From NCBI GenBank assembly GCA_910577845.1, contig CAJTNA010000010.1, forward strand, positions 1 to 41,573: a DNA stretch of 41,573 nucleotides, in the 5' to 3' direction. The translations under genes were made by a program, and so were the position numbers. The notes under the pieces were generated by a model. That model had not been told where the DNA came from, searched no databases, and worked only from the letters and a program-made list of their open reading frames with translations. The first letter of the stretch is position 1; every line of letters begins with the position of its first letter. Below are positions 34,701-41,573 of the stretch, piece by piece. Source of the stretch: an uncultured Christensenella sp. (GTDB lineage Bacteria; Bacillota; Clostridia; Christensenellales; UBA3700).

Positions 34701-34970
34701 GCAAATGCACCACAAGCAAGCTTTGGAGAAAGCAGTGGTGAGCAAGATGAATTATTTGTTCGTTCATTATATTTTGTGGTTACTACTGGTGCAGTTAGTA
34801 TATCTAAGTTGCAAAGAAAGTTTGGCATAGGATTCCCTCGTGCTGCAAGGATAGTAGATACAATGGTGGAATTAGGCTATATTAGCGATACAAAAGATAA
34901 TAAACAAAGGGAAATCTATATTGATATGCCAACATTATTATCTAAGTATGGTGATGTTAGCTTAGAATAG
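31785..34970 (+). CDS. ftsK: DNA translocase FtsK/SpoIIIE
   Basis: Septal DNA pump that clears chromosomes from the division plane. It has four N-terminal membrane segments (about 15-165), a very long charged linker (about 190-560), the alpha/beta motor (Walker A GATGAGKS at 728-735, Walker B VIIIDEVGD) and a C-terminal winged-helix gamma domain (ISKLQRKFGIGFPRAARIVD). Total length 1061 exceeds the 780-800 of SpoIIIE; the excess lies in the Glu/Lys-rich linker. GAGGGGT precedes the ATG. rimO follows after 20 bases. Confidence 0.95.
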   Translation: MSKKDKEKGRNDHIIEGSIMLGIGVVFMLILVGAFGKAGDAVTNFFVGVFGYASYAYFLALIIFGILDICKVKRPKIKILRLLSLVMFFALVIALLHCVSSSQLTEGGYGKYLGEVYNKHSTAGGVLAGIFLYPLLLVDYLGIVICSLLAIGFGGVFVFYDNIIARFENRGESREPATMVNFGGANGISEVEIINNDMVVEDVQKGKKARDNTSNEYITLDEASTTKVDFGMFDKNYSIENRESVQVEEKKSSFDTAYEILYGLDKQDDSEPIIEKSNVDIGDKSDYLSYTNDYRKKQIIDGLSEDKTFGKDSNKSVFEDNIFTKRENNDIFTNKSFENKIEDKAEFSKIESVPESVEKQEETEKLSKYEEFIRKNNQGVREQKVEQSIPQKPIQQKEKITEVSFEHKQDRELEKEEDKFNANVYEENAEVKSTFETSSKYDDMPVEDKTATHKEIEGFEHLLKHQKEERQRKENEIVEKRHNLTSDYEDEEDFNAQQERKRKERSDKGGVHNTSKVAEVDTEQIIQSTPVTPTKPIEQVFRPAPQIKAEPRPLEVATEKVTDEVKREKTKIKLAPYKYPPVSLLKDYECKPAGSENFDDKIEILETTLSEFGIDAKVNNVVTGPTFSRLELVMPKGIPVKRVLSYVDDIAMCLEVKSVRCQIPIPGKNAFGVEIPNNVRGKVGLKSVIESDIFTNNKQKLSFAVGQNCDGENYVADLAAMPHLLIAGATGAGKSVCLNSLIVSLIYKYTPSELKFLLVDPKQVELNMYNRIPHMLIPEAVSDKDKTLNLLDWAIEEMEMRYTLFKDKRVQKITDYNATIDPKKEEKLPYIVIIIDEVGDFMVVMKKELEERIVRLTQKARAAGIHLILATQRPSVDVITGIIKANLPARIAFAVASFTDSKTILDQGGAEKLLRYGDMIFSDGVQDPARLQGTLIEGEEVNAICDYIRENNDCYFDPDIEEFILNTNNNTSANAPQASFGESSGEQDELFVRSLYFVVTTGAVSISKLQRKFGIGFPRAARIVDTMVELGYISDTKDNKQREIYIDMPTLLSKYGDVSLE

Positions 34971-34990
34971 TAAAAAAGGAATACAAAAGT

Positions 34991-36316
34991 ATGAAAAAAA
35001 TTGGTGTAATATCGTTAGGTTGTGATAAAAACAGAATAGATACGGAAAATATGCTTGCGTTTTTGGAAAAAAGCGGGTATACCTTTACTGGTGACCCCGC
35101 CGATAGCGATATTATTGTAATAAACACTTGTGCATTTATTGATAGTGCAAAGCAAGAGTCTATTGACACCATATTAGAAATGAGCGATTATAAGCAAAAT
35201 GGCAAATGTAAATGTTTAATTGTTAGTGGTTGTTTGAGCCAAAGATATATGGATAGCCTAAAAGAGGAATTGCCTGAGGTTGATATTTTTATTGGTACTT
35301 CAAATTATAGAGAACTACCTCAAATTATAGAAGAATTTGAAAAAAACAATACGAAAATCGCTATTAAAAATGATATTAACAAAAGAGACTTTGTAGGGGA
35401 TAGAGTATTAACCACACCATATCATTACGCATATTTAAAAATTGCAGAAGGCTGTAATAACAATTGTACTTATTGTGCTATACCAAAAATACGAGGCAAA
35501 TTTACCTCACGACCTATTGAGGATATTACAAGTGAAGCAAGAAATATAGTTACGAAATATGGTGTAAAGGAACTTAATCTTGTGGCACAAGACATTACTA
35601 GATATGGTAAAGACTTGTATGGTGAACTTAAACTTGTAGATTTGCTTAGCGAGCTTGAAAAGATTGATTGCAGTTGGATAAGGTTACTTTATTGTTATCC
35701 AGAGCTTGTGACTGACAGCTTGATTAGCAAAATCAAAGGCAGTGAAAAGATTGTTAAATACATAGATATACCAATGCAACACGCAAGTGATAGTATTCTT
35801 AAGAGAATGAATAGGCACGTTAGAGGTCAGTTTTTACAAGATTTGATAGATAAATTAAGAGCGGAAATACCAAATATTGCGATTAGGACTACATTTATCG
35901 TAGGTTTTCCTAACGAAAGTGAGCAAGATTTTCAAACTTTGTATGAGTTTGTAAAACGAAATAGGTTTGATAAATGCGGATTTTTTGCTTATTCAAGAGA
36001 GGACGGAACGCCAGCATATAACTTTGAGGGGCAAATTGATGAGGATATTAAGCAAGAAAGAGTTGCCAAGTTATATGAGCTACAAGAGGGCATAATGGCG
36101 GAAAAAGCGGAAAGCCTAATTGGCAAAGTTGTTACCATTATGTATGAAGATGTGGACTTTGATAGTCAATGCTTTATTGGCAGAATGGCAGAGGACGCAC
36201 CAGAAATTGATAGGGTTGTTTACTTTACTGCGGATAAGCCTGTTGATGTTGGGGAAATGTATAAAGTTAAAATAACAGACAGATATGGATTAGATTTAAA
36301 AGGAGAATTAGTATGA
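34991..36316 (+). CDS. rimO: Ribosomal protein S12 methylthiotransferase RimO
   Basis: Radical SAM enzyme that adds a methylthio group to an Asp of ribosomal protein S12. The UPF0004 cluster cysteines are Cys11, Cys47 and Cys81; the radical SAM cysteines are Cys155, Cys159 and Cys162 (GCNNNCTYCAIP). A TRAM-like RNA/protein-binding domain ends the protein (about 375-441). The SLGCDKNRID start and the AEGCNNNCTYC pattern favour RimO over the tRNA enzyme MiaB. The stop overlaps the pgsA start (ATGA at 36313-36316). Confidence 0.93.
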   Translation: MKKIGVISLGCDKNRIDTENMLAFLEKSGYTFTGDPADSDIIVINTCAFIDSAKQESIDTILEMSDYKQNGKCKCLIVSGCLSQRYMDSLKEELPEVDIFIGTSNYRELPQIIEEFEKNNTKIAIKNDINKRDFVGDRVLTTPYHYAYLKIAEGCNNNCTYCAIPKIRGKFTSRPIEDITSEARNIVTKYGVKELNLVAQDITRYGKDLYGELKLVDLLSELEKIDCSWIRLLYCYPELVTDSLISKIKGSEKIVKYIDIPMQHASDSILKRMNRHVRGQFLQDLIDKLRAEIPNIAIRTTFIVGFPNESEQDFQTLYEFVKRNRFDKCGFFAYSREDGTPAYNFEGQIDEDIKQERVAKLYELQEGIMAEKAESLIGKVVTIMYEDVDFDSQCFIGRMAEDAPEIDRVVYFTADKPVDVGEMYKVKITDRYGLDLKGELV

Positions 36317-37122
36317 ATTTACCTACACGAGTTACCGTTGCAAGAATAGCTTTAATACCGATTTTTGTATTGTTTTTTTGCTTGCAAGGTGTGTTTAAAC
36401 AATACTATATACCTATGACGGCAATATTCATTTTGGCATCTTGTACTGATTTCGTTGACGGACATCTTGCAAGAAAACACAATTTAGTTACTGATTTAGG
36501 GAAATTTTTAGACCCTATTGCGGACAAAATTTTAGTTGTAAGCGGAATGATAATTTTACTTAAAATGAACTTTATCACTAACACTGGTGAGGTATATCCA
36601 GTGCTTGCACCTTATTTTGGGGAGATTTGTGTAATACTTATTTTAGCAAGAGAGTTTATAATTGGTGTATTTAGACAGATTTCTGCAACAAAAGGAGTTG
36701 TAATGGCAGCAGATAAACTTGGCAAGGCTAAAACTATCGTAACGCTTATTGCTTTACCTATGTTAATGCTTGTGCCATTTATAAATGAGCCTTGGCACAA
36801 AGCGGTAAACTGGATTGGTGTAGTATTCTTGTTTTTGGGTTGGATATTGTTTGGAGTGGCAACAATTTTGACTGTTGTTTCTGGAATTAACTATATATGG
36901 AAAAACAAACACGTTTTTGCTAATGAAAAAAATGATATTAAGGCTGATGATAATACAGAAAGTTCAAATGGCATTGTAGTTAATAATGCAGAGCGAAATA
37001 ATAACATTGGCAATGATGAAAATGAAAGTGAAATAGCAAATAATCAAATAACTGCAATGGAAAGTAGTGCTGATATTGCAAACAATGTAGAGCAATCAGT
37101 AACGGAGGGTAAAAATGACTAA
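36313..37122 (+). CDS. pgsA: CDP-diacylglycerol-glycerol-3-phosphate phosphatidyltransferase
   Basis: Membrane enzyme making phosphatidylglycerol phosphate from CDP-diacylglycerol. The CDP-alcohol phosphotransferase motif DG-x2-AR-x8-G-x3-D-x3-D is complete (DGHLARKH...DLGKFLDPIAD, near residues 49-71). Five or six membrane segments occupy residues 8-200. The last 65 residues are a polar Asn/Glu-rich tail not usual for PgsA (about 180-200 residues). AAAGGAG lies inside the rimO end. The 3' end overlaps the CinA-like gene by 8 bases. Confidence 0.93.
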   Translation: MNLPTRVTVARIALIPIFVLFFCLQGVFKQYYIPMTAIFILASCTDFVDGHLARKHNLVTDLGKFLDPIADKILVVSGMIILLKMNFITNTGEVYPVLAPYFGEICVILILAREFIIGVFRQISATKGVVMAADKLGKAKTIVTLIALPMLMLVPFINEPWHKAVNWIGVVFLFLGWILFGVATILTVVSGINYIWKNKHVFANEKNDIKADDNTESSNGIVVNNAERNNNIGNDENESEIANNQITAMESSADIANNVEQSVTEGKND

Positions 37123-37828
37123 TAAGGAATATGTATACAAATGTGTGCTTAGGACTTTTGGTTTGGATAGTACAAGATTTGAGAAAATTTGCGGTGATTT
37201 AAGGACAAAAGACATTAGTATTGATTTTACCGAGGACGGCTTGGACGGCACGATAACAATATCTAAAAACAATGTTGATGCAATTGCTTTGGAAAGTATA
37301 CTTACTAAAATTAATGTAAGGTTAGAGGATTATATTTATACTGATAAAGATATGGATTTGGCGGAGTGCCTTGTTTCATTACTTACTAAAAAAGGTGAAA
37401 TGCTTGCTGTTGCGGAATCAATTACTGGTGGACTTATAAGTTCTTCATTGTGTGAGGTTGATGGAGCAAGTAAAGTTTTGTATGAGGGCATTGTAACTTA
37501 TAATAATGGTGCAAAGGTTAGAAGATTGCACGTACCAGCCACAACATTAGAGGAATACACAGCTGTTAGTAAACAAACTTGTGAGGCAATGATAAAAGGC
37601 GTGCTTGCGAATAAAGAGATTGTTTATGGTTTGGCAACTACTGGATATGCAAGTCACCAAGATGACGCATTATCTGGGTTGGTGTATATAGGATATGGTA
37701 GTCTAACTAATTTTAAGATAGACGAAGTAATGTTTAAAGGCAGTAGAAATGAAGTTAGGAAAAAAGCTTGCAATTACGCAATGTTTAAGCTGATTAAACT
37801 AATTGATAGTGTAGAAAGGACTTATTAA
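37115..37828 (+). CDS. CinA-like protein lacking the N-terminal domain
   Basis: Probable nicotinamide mononucleotide deamidase of the CinA C-terminal (PncC) type. Residues about 80-237 carry the PncC core (AVAESITGGLISSSLCEVDGAS, then YEGIVTYNN and LATTGYA). Full CinA has about 410 residues with an N-terminal MoCF/ADP-ribose pyrophosphatase domain; that is missing. Residues 1-75 resemble the small middle domain of CinA (LRTFGLDSTRFEKI). The pgsA overlap, GGAGGG ribosome site and ATG are clean, so this is a stable shortened form. It keeps the usual place before recA. Confidence 0.87.
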   Translation: MTNKEYVYKCVLRTFGLDSTRFEKICGDLRTKDISIDFTEDGLDGTITISKNNVDAIALESILTKINVRLEDYIYTDKDMDLAECLVSLLTKKGEMLAVAESITGGLISSSLCEVDGASKVLYEGIVTYNNGAKVRRLHVPATTLEEYTAVSKQTCEAMIKGVLANKEIVYGLATTGYASHQDDALSGLVYIGYGSLTNFKIDEVMFKGSRNEVRKKACNYAMFKLIKLIDSVERTY

Positions 37829-37868
37829 AATACGAACACCTTGAAAAGTGTTAAATAGGAGAAAATTT

Positions 37869-38909
37869 ATGGCAGAGAAAAAATCTAAGGTAATGAATAT
37901 TCCAACAAATGATAGTGATAAAGCAAAATATATAGACGAGGCTATTAAAAAGATAACTGATGTATATGGTGAGGGCAGTATTATGAAGCTTGGCGAAAAT
38001 GATATTGTGCCAATCGAGGTCATTCCAACTGGTTGTCTTACATTGGACGTAGCACTTGGAACTGGCGGTATGCCACGAGGCAGAATAGTTGAGATTTACG
38101 GACCAGAGTCATCTGGTAAAACAACTGTAGCATTGCACGTAATCGCAAGTGCACAAAAGACTGGTGGTATATGTGCTTTCGTAGATGCTGAGCACGCATT
38201 AGACCCTATTTATGCTGAAAAACTTGGCGTAAAGTTGAGAGATTTGTATATTGCACAACCAGATAATGGTGAACAAGCTTTGGACATTGTAGAAACTTTG
38301 GTTCGTTCTGGTAGTATGGACGTAATAGTTGTTGACTCTGTAGCAGCTTTGACACCTAAAGCTGAAATTGATGGTGATATGGGTGATTCTGTCGTTGGCT
38401 TGCAAGCAAGACTTATGTCACAAGCTTTGAGAAAGTTGACTGCAATTATCAATAAATCAAAGACAGTTGTTATTTTTATCAACCAATTGCGTGAAAAAGT
38501 TGGAGTTATCTATGGTTCACCAGAAGTAACTGCAGGTGGTAAAGCATTAAAGTTCTATGCAAGTGTGCGTATAGATGTTAGAAAAGGAGAGGCATTAAAA
38601 GCTTCCGCTGATGATATTAGAGGAAATAAGACAAAAGCAAAAATTGTTAAAAATAAACTTGCTCCTCCATTTAAAACTGCAGACTTTGAAATTATGTATG
38701 GTAAAGGTATCTCTAAAAATGGTTGTTTGATTGATGTCGCAACTGATTACGGCATTGTTAAGAAAGGCGGAAGTTGGTATAGCTATAACGACCAAAAGAT
38801 TGGTCAAGGTAAGGAAAAGGCTGTTGAGTATCTTGATAACAATCCAGAAATCGCAGACGAGATTTATGCAAAAGTAATGACTGCTATTGACGAGTCAAAG
38901 AAAAATTGA
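37869..38909 (+). CDS. recA: Recombinase RecA
   Basis: ATP-dependent strand-exchange protein for homologous recombination and SOS induction. At 346 residues it has Walker A GPESSGKTT (near 66-74), the VVDSVAAL Walker B strand, DNA-binding loops L1 and L2 (MSQALRKL and the region after INQLREKVG) and a short C-terminal domain. I chose the ATG at 37869 over the GTG at 37848 because TAGGAG lies 8 bases upstream and the protein then begins as RecA proteins do. No convincing LexA box (GAAC-N4-GTTC) is seen upstream. Confidence 0.97.
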   Translation: MAEKKSKVMNIPTNDSDKAKYIDEAIKKITDVYGEGSIMKLGENDIVPIEVIPTGCLTLDVALGTGGMPRGRIVEIYGPESSGKTTVALHVIASAQKTGGICAFVDAEHALDPIYAEKLGVKLRDLYIAQPDNGEQALDIVETLVRSGSMDVIVVDSVAALTPKAEIDGDMGDSVVGLQARLMSQALRKLTAIINKSKTVVIFINQLREKVGVIYGSPEVTAGGKALKFYASVRIDVRKGEALKASADDIRGNKTKAKIVKNKLAPPFKTADFEIMYGKGISKNGCLIDVATDYGIVKKGGSWYSYNDQKIGQGKEKAVEYLDNNPEIADEIYAKVMTAIDESKKN

Positions 38910-38988
38910 TAATTTCATTAATAAATGTTATAAAAAAGCTTAAATATAAACAAATATTTAAATAAAGTTAAAATTATAACAAAAGGTA

Positions 38989-39057
38989 TTGACATTATTG
39001 TAAATTTAAAGTATTATTATAGTATGGCAAATATGTATGCGAACGGTATTTGCCATA
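38989..39057 (+). promoter_or_regulatory. rny promoter and 5'-end hairpin
   Basis: TTGACA (38989-38994), 17 bases, TATTAT (39012-39017). The predicted transcription start (about 39024) coincides with an 11-bp perfect stem (39023-39033 with 39047-39057, 13-base loop), so the mRNA would begin in a hairpin. Confidence 0.75.
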
Positions 39058-39088
39058 TGCAACTTGAAAATTAAATAGGAGGTATACT

Positions 39089-40690
39089 ATGTTAAGCAAC
39101 AGTATTTATACTTTGCTTTTGAGTGCTATAGATGCTGGAGGAATTGTTGGTATTGCTTTTGCAACCGCAATTGTCGGTGTAGCATTAGGTTTTGGCTTGT
39201 ATTATTTAGTTTTTGTTAAAAAAGTAAAATCAGCAAAAGCGGCAGCAGATAAGATTGTCGAGGACGGCAAGGCGGAAGCTAAAACACTAAGAAAAGAGGC
39301 ACTTCAAGAGGCAAAGGAAGAACAAAGAAGGTTGCGTAACGAGTTTGAAAGAGAATCCAAAGAAAGGCGTGCGGAAATTCAAAAGTCAGAGCAAAGACTT
39401 TTACAAAGAGAAGATTTACTGACAAAAAAAGAACTTTTAATTGACAAAAAAATGGACTCTTGTGACGAGTATAAAAAGTCACTTGAGGCAAGAGAAAAGG
39501 AAATTGAAGGCTTAGAGGTAGAAATAAGTCAATCACATTCAAAAATGGTTGAAGAATTAGAAAAAGTTTCTAATATGACTGTAGACGAAGCTAGACAAAC
39601 GCTTATGGACGAGTTGTTGGAAGGCGTTAAAAAGGATGCAGGGTTAATGGCAAAAGAAATTGAAAACAATGCCAAAGAAGAAGCGGAAAAGAAAGCCAAA
39701 AATATTATTGGTATGGCAGTTCAAAAATGTGCTGCAGACCACGCTCAAGAACTTACTGTCTCAGTCGTTGCATTACCTAATGACGATATGAAAGGTAGGT
39801 TGATTGGTAGAGTGGGTAGAAATATTCGTGCTTTAGAAAACGCAACTGGTATTGATTTGATTATAGATGATACTCCTGACGTAGTAACATTGTCAGGGTT
39901 CGACCCGCTAAGAAGGGAAATTGCACGTATTACTGTTGAAAGATTGGTAAATGATGGAAGAATTCATCCAGCAAGAATAGAGGAAATGGTTGAAAAAGTT
40001 AAACGTGAACTTGCAGTACAAATTAAGGAAACTGGTGAGAATGCAATGTTTGATGCAAATGTTTATAATGTTCACCCAGAACTTGTAAAATTGCTTGGTA
40101 GATTAAAATTCCGTACAAGCTATGGACAAAATGTACTTAACCACAGCTTGGAAGTATCATATCTTGCAGGAGTAATGGCAGCAGAACTTGGTGCGGATAT
40201 TAAAATTGCAAAAAGAGCAGGTTTATTACACGATATTGGTAAGGCTGTTGACCACGAGGTGGAAGGCACTCATATTCAAATCGGTGTGGAACTTGCTAAA
40301 AAATATAAGGAAAACAAAGCAGTTATTCACGCTATTGAAGCACACCACAACGATGTAGAGCCACAAACATTAGAGGCTATCATTGTACAAGCAGCGGATG
40401 CAATCTCTGGTTCAAGACCAGGTGCAAGACGTGAATCGCTTGAAAATTATGTAAAACGCTTGGAAAAATTGGAAGGTATAGCAAACTCGTTCGCAGGAGT
40501 AGAACAATCTTACGCAATTCAAGCAGGTAGAGAGGTTCGTGTTATCGTTAAACCAGAACAAGTTGACGATTCATCAACAATCTTCCTAGCAAAGGAAATT
40601 GCAACTAAGGTTGAGTCAGAACTTGAATATCCAGGACAAATTAAAGTAAATGTCATTAGGGAAACAAGGTCTGTAGAATACGCAAAATAA
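39089..40690 (+). CDS. rny: Ribonuclease Y
   Basis: Membrane-anchored endoribonuclease that starts bulk mRNA decay in Bacillota. One N-terminal membrane helix (about 17-43), a long charged coiled coil (about 45-200), a KH domain (GRLIGRVGRNIRALENATG near 235-250) and an HD domain (LLHDIGKAVDHE near 380; EAHHNDVEP). Length 533 is close to the usual 520. AGGAGGT gives a strong ribosome site. The order recA-rny is the usual Bacillota one. A strong terminator follows. Confidence 0.96.
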   Translation: MLSNSIYTLLLSAIDAGGIVGIAFATAIVGVALGFGLYYLVFVKKVKSAKAAADKIVEDGKAEAKTLRKEALQEAKEEQRRLRNEFERESKERRAEIQKSEQRLLQREDLLTKKELLIDKKMDSCDEYKKSLEAREKEIEGLEVEISQSHSKMVEELEKVSNMTVDEARQTLMDELLEGVKKDAGLMAKEIENNAKEEAEKKAKNIIGMAVQKCAADHAQELTVSVVALPNDDMKGRLIGRVGRNIRALENATGIDLIIDDTPDVVTLSGFDPLRREIARITVERLVNDGRIHPARIEEMVEKVKRELAVQIKETGENAMFDANVYNVHPELVKLLGRLKFRTSYGQNVLNHSLEVSYLAGVMAAELGADIKIAKRAGLLHDIGKAVDHEVEGTHIQIGVELAKKYKENKAVIHAIEAHHNDVEPQTLEAIIVQAADAISGSRPGARRESLENYVKRLEKLEGIANSFAGVEQSYAIQAGREVRVIVKPEQVDDSSTIFLAKEIATKVESELEYPGQIKVNVIRETRSVEYAK

Positions 40691-40714
40691 TCATTTTGTA
40701 TAGGATAACAAACA

Positions 40715-40746
40715 AAAAAGCAGAGGTTAAACACCTCTGCTTTTTG
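40715..40746 (+). terminator. Terminator after rny
   Basis: A 13-bp stem (40715-40727 with 40733-40745) around GCAGAGGT/ACCTCTGC, 5-base loop, then a T-run. Confidence 0.9.
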
Positions 40747-41250
40747 CTATATATATGACTGAATTTGTACAATATATTCCTTGTAAAATACAATAAAATA
40801 AACTTTTATTGGTATGCTAATTTAAAAAATTGATATAAAATTATAAAAAACAGTGTATAACCTAGATATATTAGATATAAATAATATAGAATATAATATA
40901 AAATAAGTATTTTAGTTTAAATATTTAGATAGGCATACTTGAACACTAAAAAATGCGTTTAAGTATACCTAATTTTTTACTTTGGTTAAAGTTGGGTGAT
41001 AGGAAAAAATCACAATATGTTTATTAAGAAAGTAATATTAATATATTTTAAATTTGTAAGAATATATAGAATAATGTTAAATTTTTTATTAGCTAATATT
41101 AAGTTTTTTTGCTATTGTAGAAAATTAAAACATATTTTGAAACACATATTAATGATACAAATTGTAAATGTAATTACAAATTTTAAACAGGTGAACAATA
41201 TAGCCAATAACTTGCTTAAAAAGTAAAAAATAATATAAAATAAAAACATA
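40747..41250. other. Long AT-rich non-coding stretch
   Basis: No supported gene. An imperfect 14-base hairpin (40931-40944 with 40957-40970, two mismatches) followed by a T-run looks like an orphan terminator. Short frames here are Lys/Ile/Asn/Phe-rich, as expected by chance. Confidence 0.45.
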
Positions 41251-41351
41251 CTAAAAAGTGGATTTTTGGGTGTTGAGTTTTTTGTAAAGCCGTAATTTTG
41301 CAAAAAGTCGATTTTTTGAAAATTCCCACCGAAAATCGGGGGTATTTTTGA
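41251..41351 (+). repeat. Dispersed intergenic repeat, copy 2
   Basis: Core 41298-41350 matches 15937-15989 with the same spacing: 25 identical bases, a variable 8-base block, 20 identical bases. Looser similarity (CAAAAAGTG-like start, then GTTTTTTGTAAA) runs from 41251. The copy ends 31 bases before candidate inverton 2. Confidence 0.7.
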
Positions 41352-41381
41352 TAAATTTTGATAAATTGTGTAAATTGAGGG

Positions 41382-41407
41382 TACATAGAATACATATATC
41401 TATGTAC
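41382..41407 (+). repeat. Candidate inverton 2, left inverted repeat (26 bp)
   Basis: Perfect reverse complement of 41532-41557. With one flanking base on the left the arm shows partial dyad symmetry: GTACATAGA and TCTATGTAC flank a 9-base centre, as expected of a site-specific recombinase binding site. Confidence 0.88.
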
Positions 41408-41420
41408 ATATTATATGAAT

Positions 41421-41450
41421 ATTATCTAATTAAATATATACATTTGTCAA
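41421..41450 (-). promoter_or_regulatory. Promoter inside candidate inverton 2, facing left
   Basis: On the minus strand TTGACA (41445-41450), 18 bases, GATAAT (41421-41426). It now points away from the gene beyond the right edge. After inversion the elements would lie at 41489-41494 and 41513-41518, with transcription starting about 41525. Confidence 0.75.
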
Positions 41451-41531
41451 GTATAAGCTAAACAATTTGTAAAATGATAACATTAAATTGACTTTAGCTT
41501 TACAAAAACATAGCCGAAAAGCTCTATTTAA

Positions 41532-41557
41532 GTACATAGATATATGTATTCTATGTA
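41532..41557 (-). repeat. Candidate inverton 2, right inverted repeat (26 bp)
   Basis: Perfect partner of 41382-41407, with 124 bases between the arms. AGGAGGT follows 9 bases later at 41567. Confidence 0.88.
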
Positions 41558-41566
41558 TCTAAAAAT

Positions 41567-41573
41567 AGGAGGT
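41567..41573 (+). promoter_or_regulatory. Ribosome binding site of a gene beyond the window
   Basis: AGGAGGT, a full anti-16S match, is the last thing in the window. A rightward gene should start within about 12 bases past the edge. Confidence 0.7.

Noticed and set aside
37831..37850. Possible LexA/SOS box before recA (CGAAC half-site)
   Set aside because: Only one half of GAAC-N4-GTTC is present; the other half does not match.
39038..39053. CGAAC-N4-TTTGC before rny as an SOS box
   Set aside because: Right half does not fit GTTCG, and the bases belong to the 5' hairpin.
40996..41226. Plus-strand frame of 76 codons with a GTG start
   Set aside because: Composition is Ile/Lys/Asn/Phe-rich as expected of AT-rich non-coding DNA, there is no proper ribosome site, and no motif is seen.

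Overview
The window is AT-rich DNA (roughly 30% GC by eye) from a Gram-positive-type bacterium, most likely an uncultured member of the Clostridia (Bacillota). The evidence is strong AGGAGG-type ribosome binding sites, U-tailed hairpin terminators, TTGACA/TATAAT promoters, and two conserved Bacillota gene blocks: recJ-rel-MBL hydrolase-hemZ-rpsO-pnp, and ylxY/M16 peptidase-dUTPase-like-ftsK-rimO-pgsA-cinA-recA-rny. Genus cannot be set from the sequence alone.

Layout. 1-6 kb: a small hypothetical gene, a GPH-type sugar transporter with a long charged tail, then a decayed chitinase-like (CBM32 + GH18) gene coupled to an unknown membrane protein. 6-11 kb: an ABC-F ATPase and a GH2 beta-galactosidase. 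11.3-12 kb: a zinc-ribbon membrane protein divergent from an XRE regulator, with dyad operators between them. 12.6-15.7 kb: a four-gene amino-acid ABC uptake operon (binding protein, permease, ATPase, TrpR/YerC-like regulator) behind a promoter containing a perfect dyad. 16-25 kb: housekeeping block one. 25.4-28.9 kb: an accessory island (SLOG-fold protein, XRE regulator, a GT80 sialyltransferase-like lipoprotein) lying between pnp and ylxY, which are neighbours in Bacillus subtilis. 29-40.7 kb: housekeeping block two. 40.7-41.6 kb: a long non-coding stretch ending at a ribosome binding site whose gene lies beyond the window.

Most notable: (i) two candidate invertible promoters. One has 32-bp inverted repeats (31/32 matching) around a TTGACA-N18-TATAAT promoter that points at the sialyltransferase lipoprotein (ON). 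The other, at the right edge, has perfect 26-bp inverted repeats around a TTGACA-N18-GATAAT promoter that points away from the next gene (OFF); flipping it would place the promoter about 45 bases upstream of that gene's AGGAGGT. (ii) The ABC binding protein is circularly permuted: its C-terminal half precedes its N-terminal half behind one lipoprotein signal, with the ligand-contact residues retained. Its partner ATPase carries an unusual insertion of about 80 residues.

Other signals include a roughly 100-nt intergenic repeat in two copies 25 kb apart, two apparently leaderless XRE regulator genes, a CinA protein lacking its N-terminal domain, and a hairpin placed at the predicted 5' end of the RNase Y mRNA. 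No tRNA, rRNA, CRISPR array, insertion sequence or recombinase gene was seen in the window.
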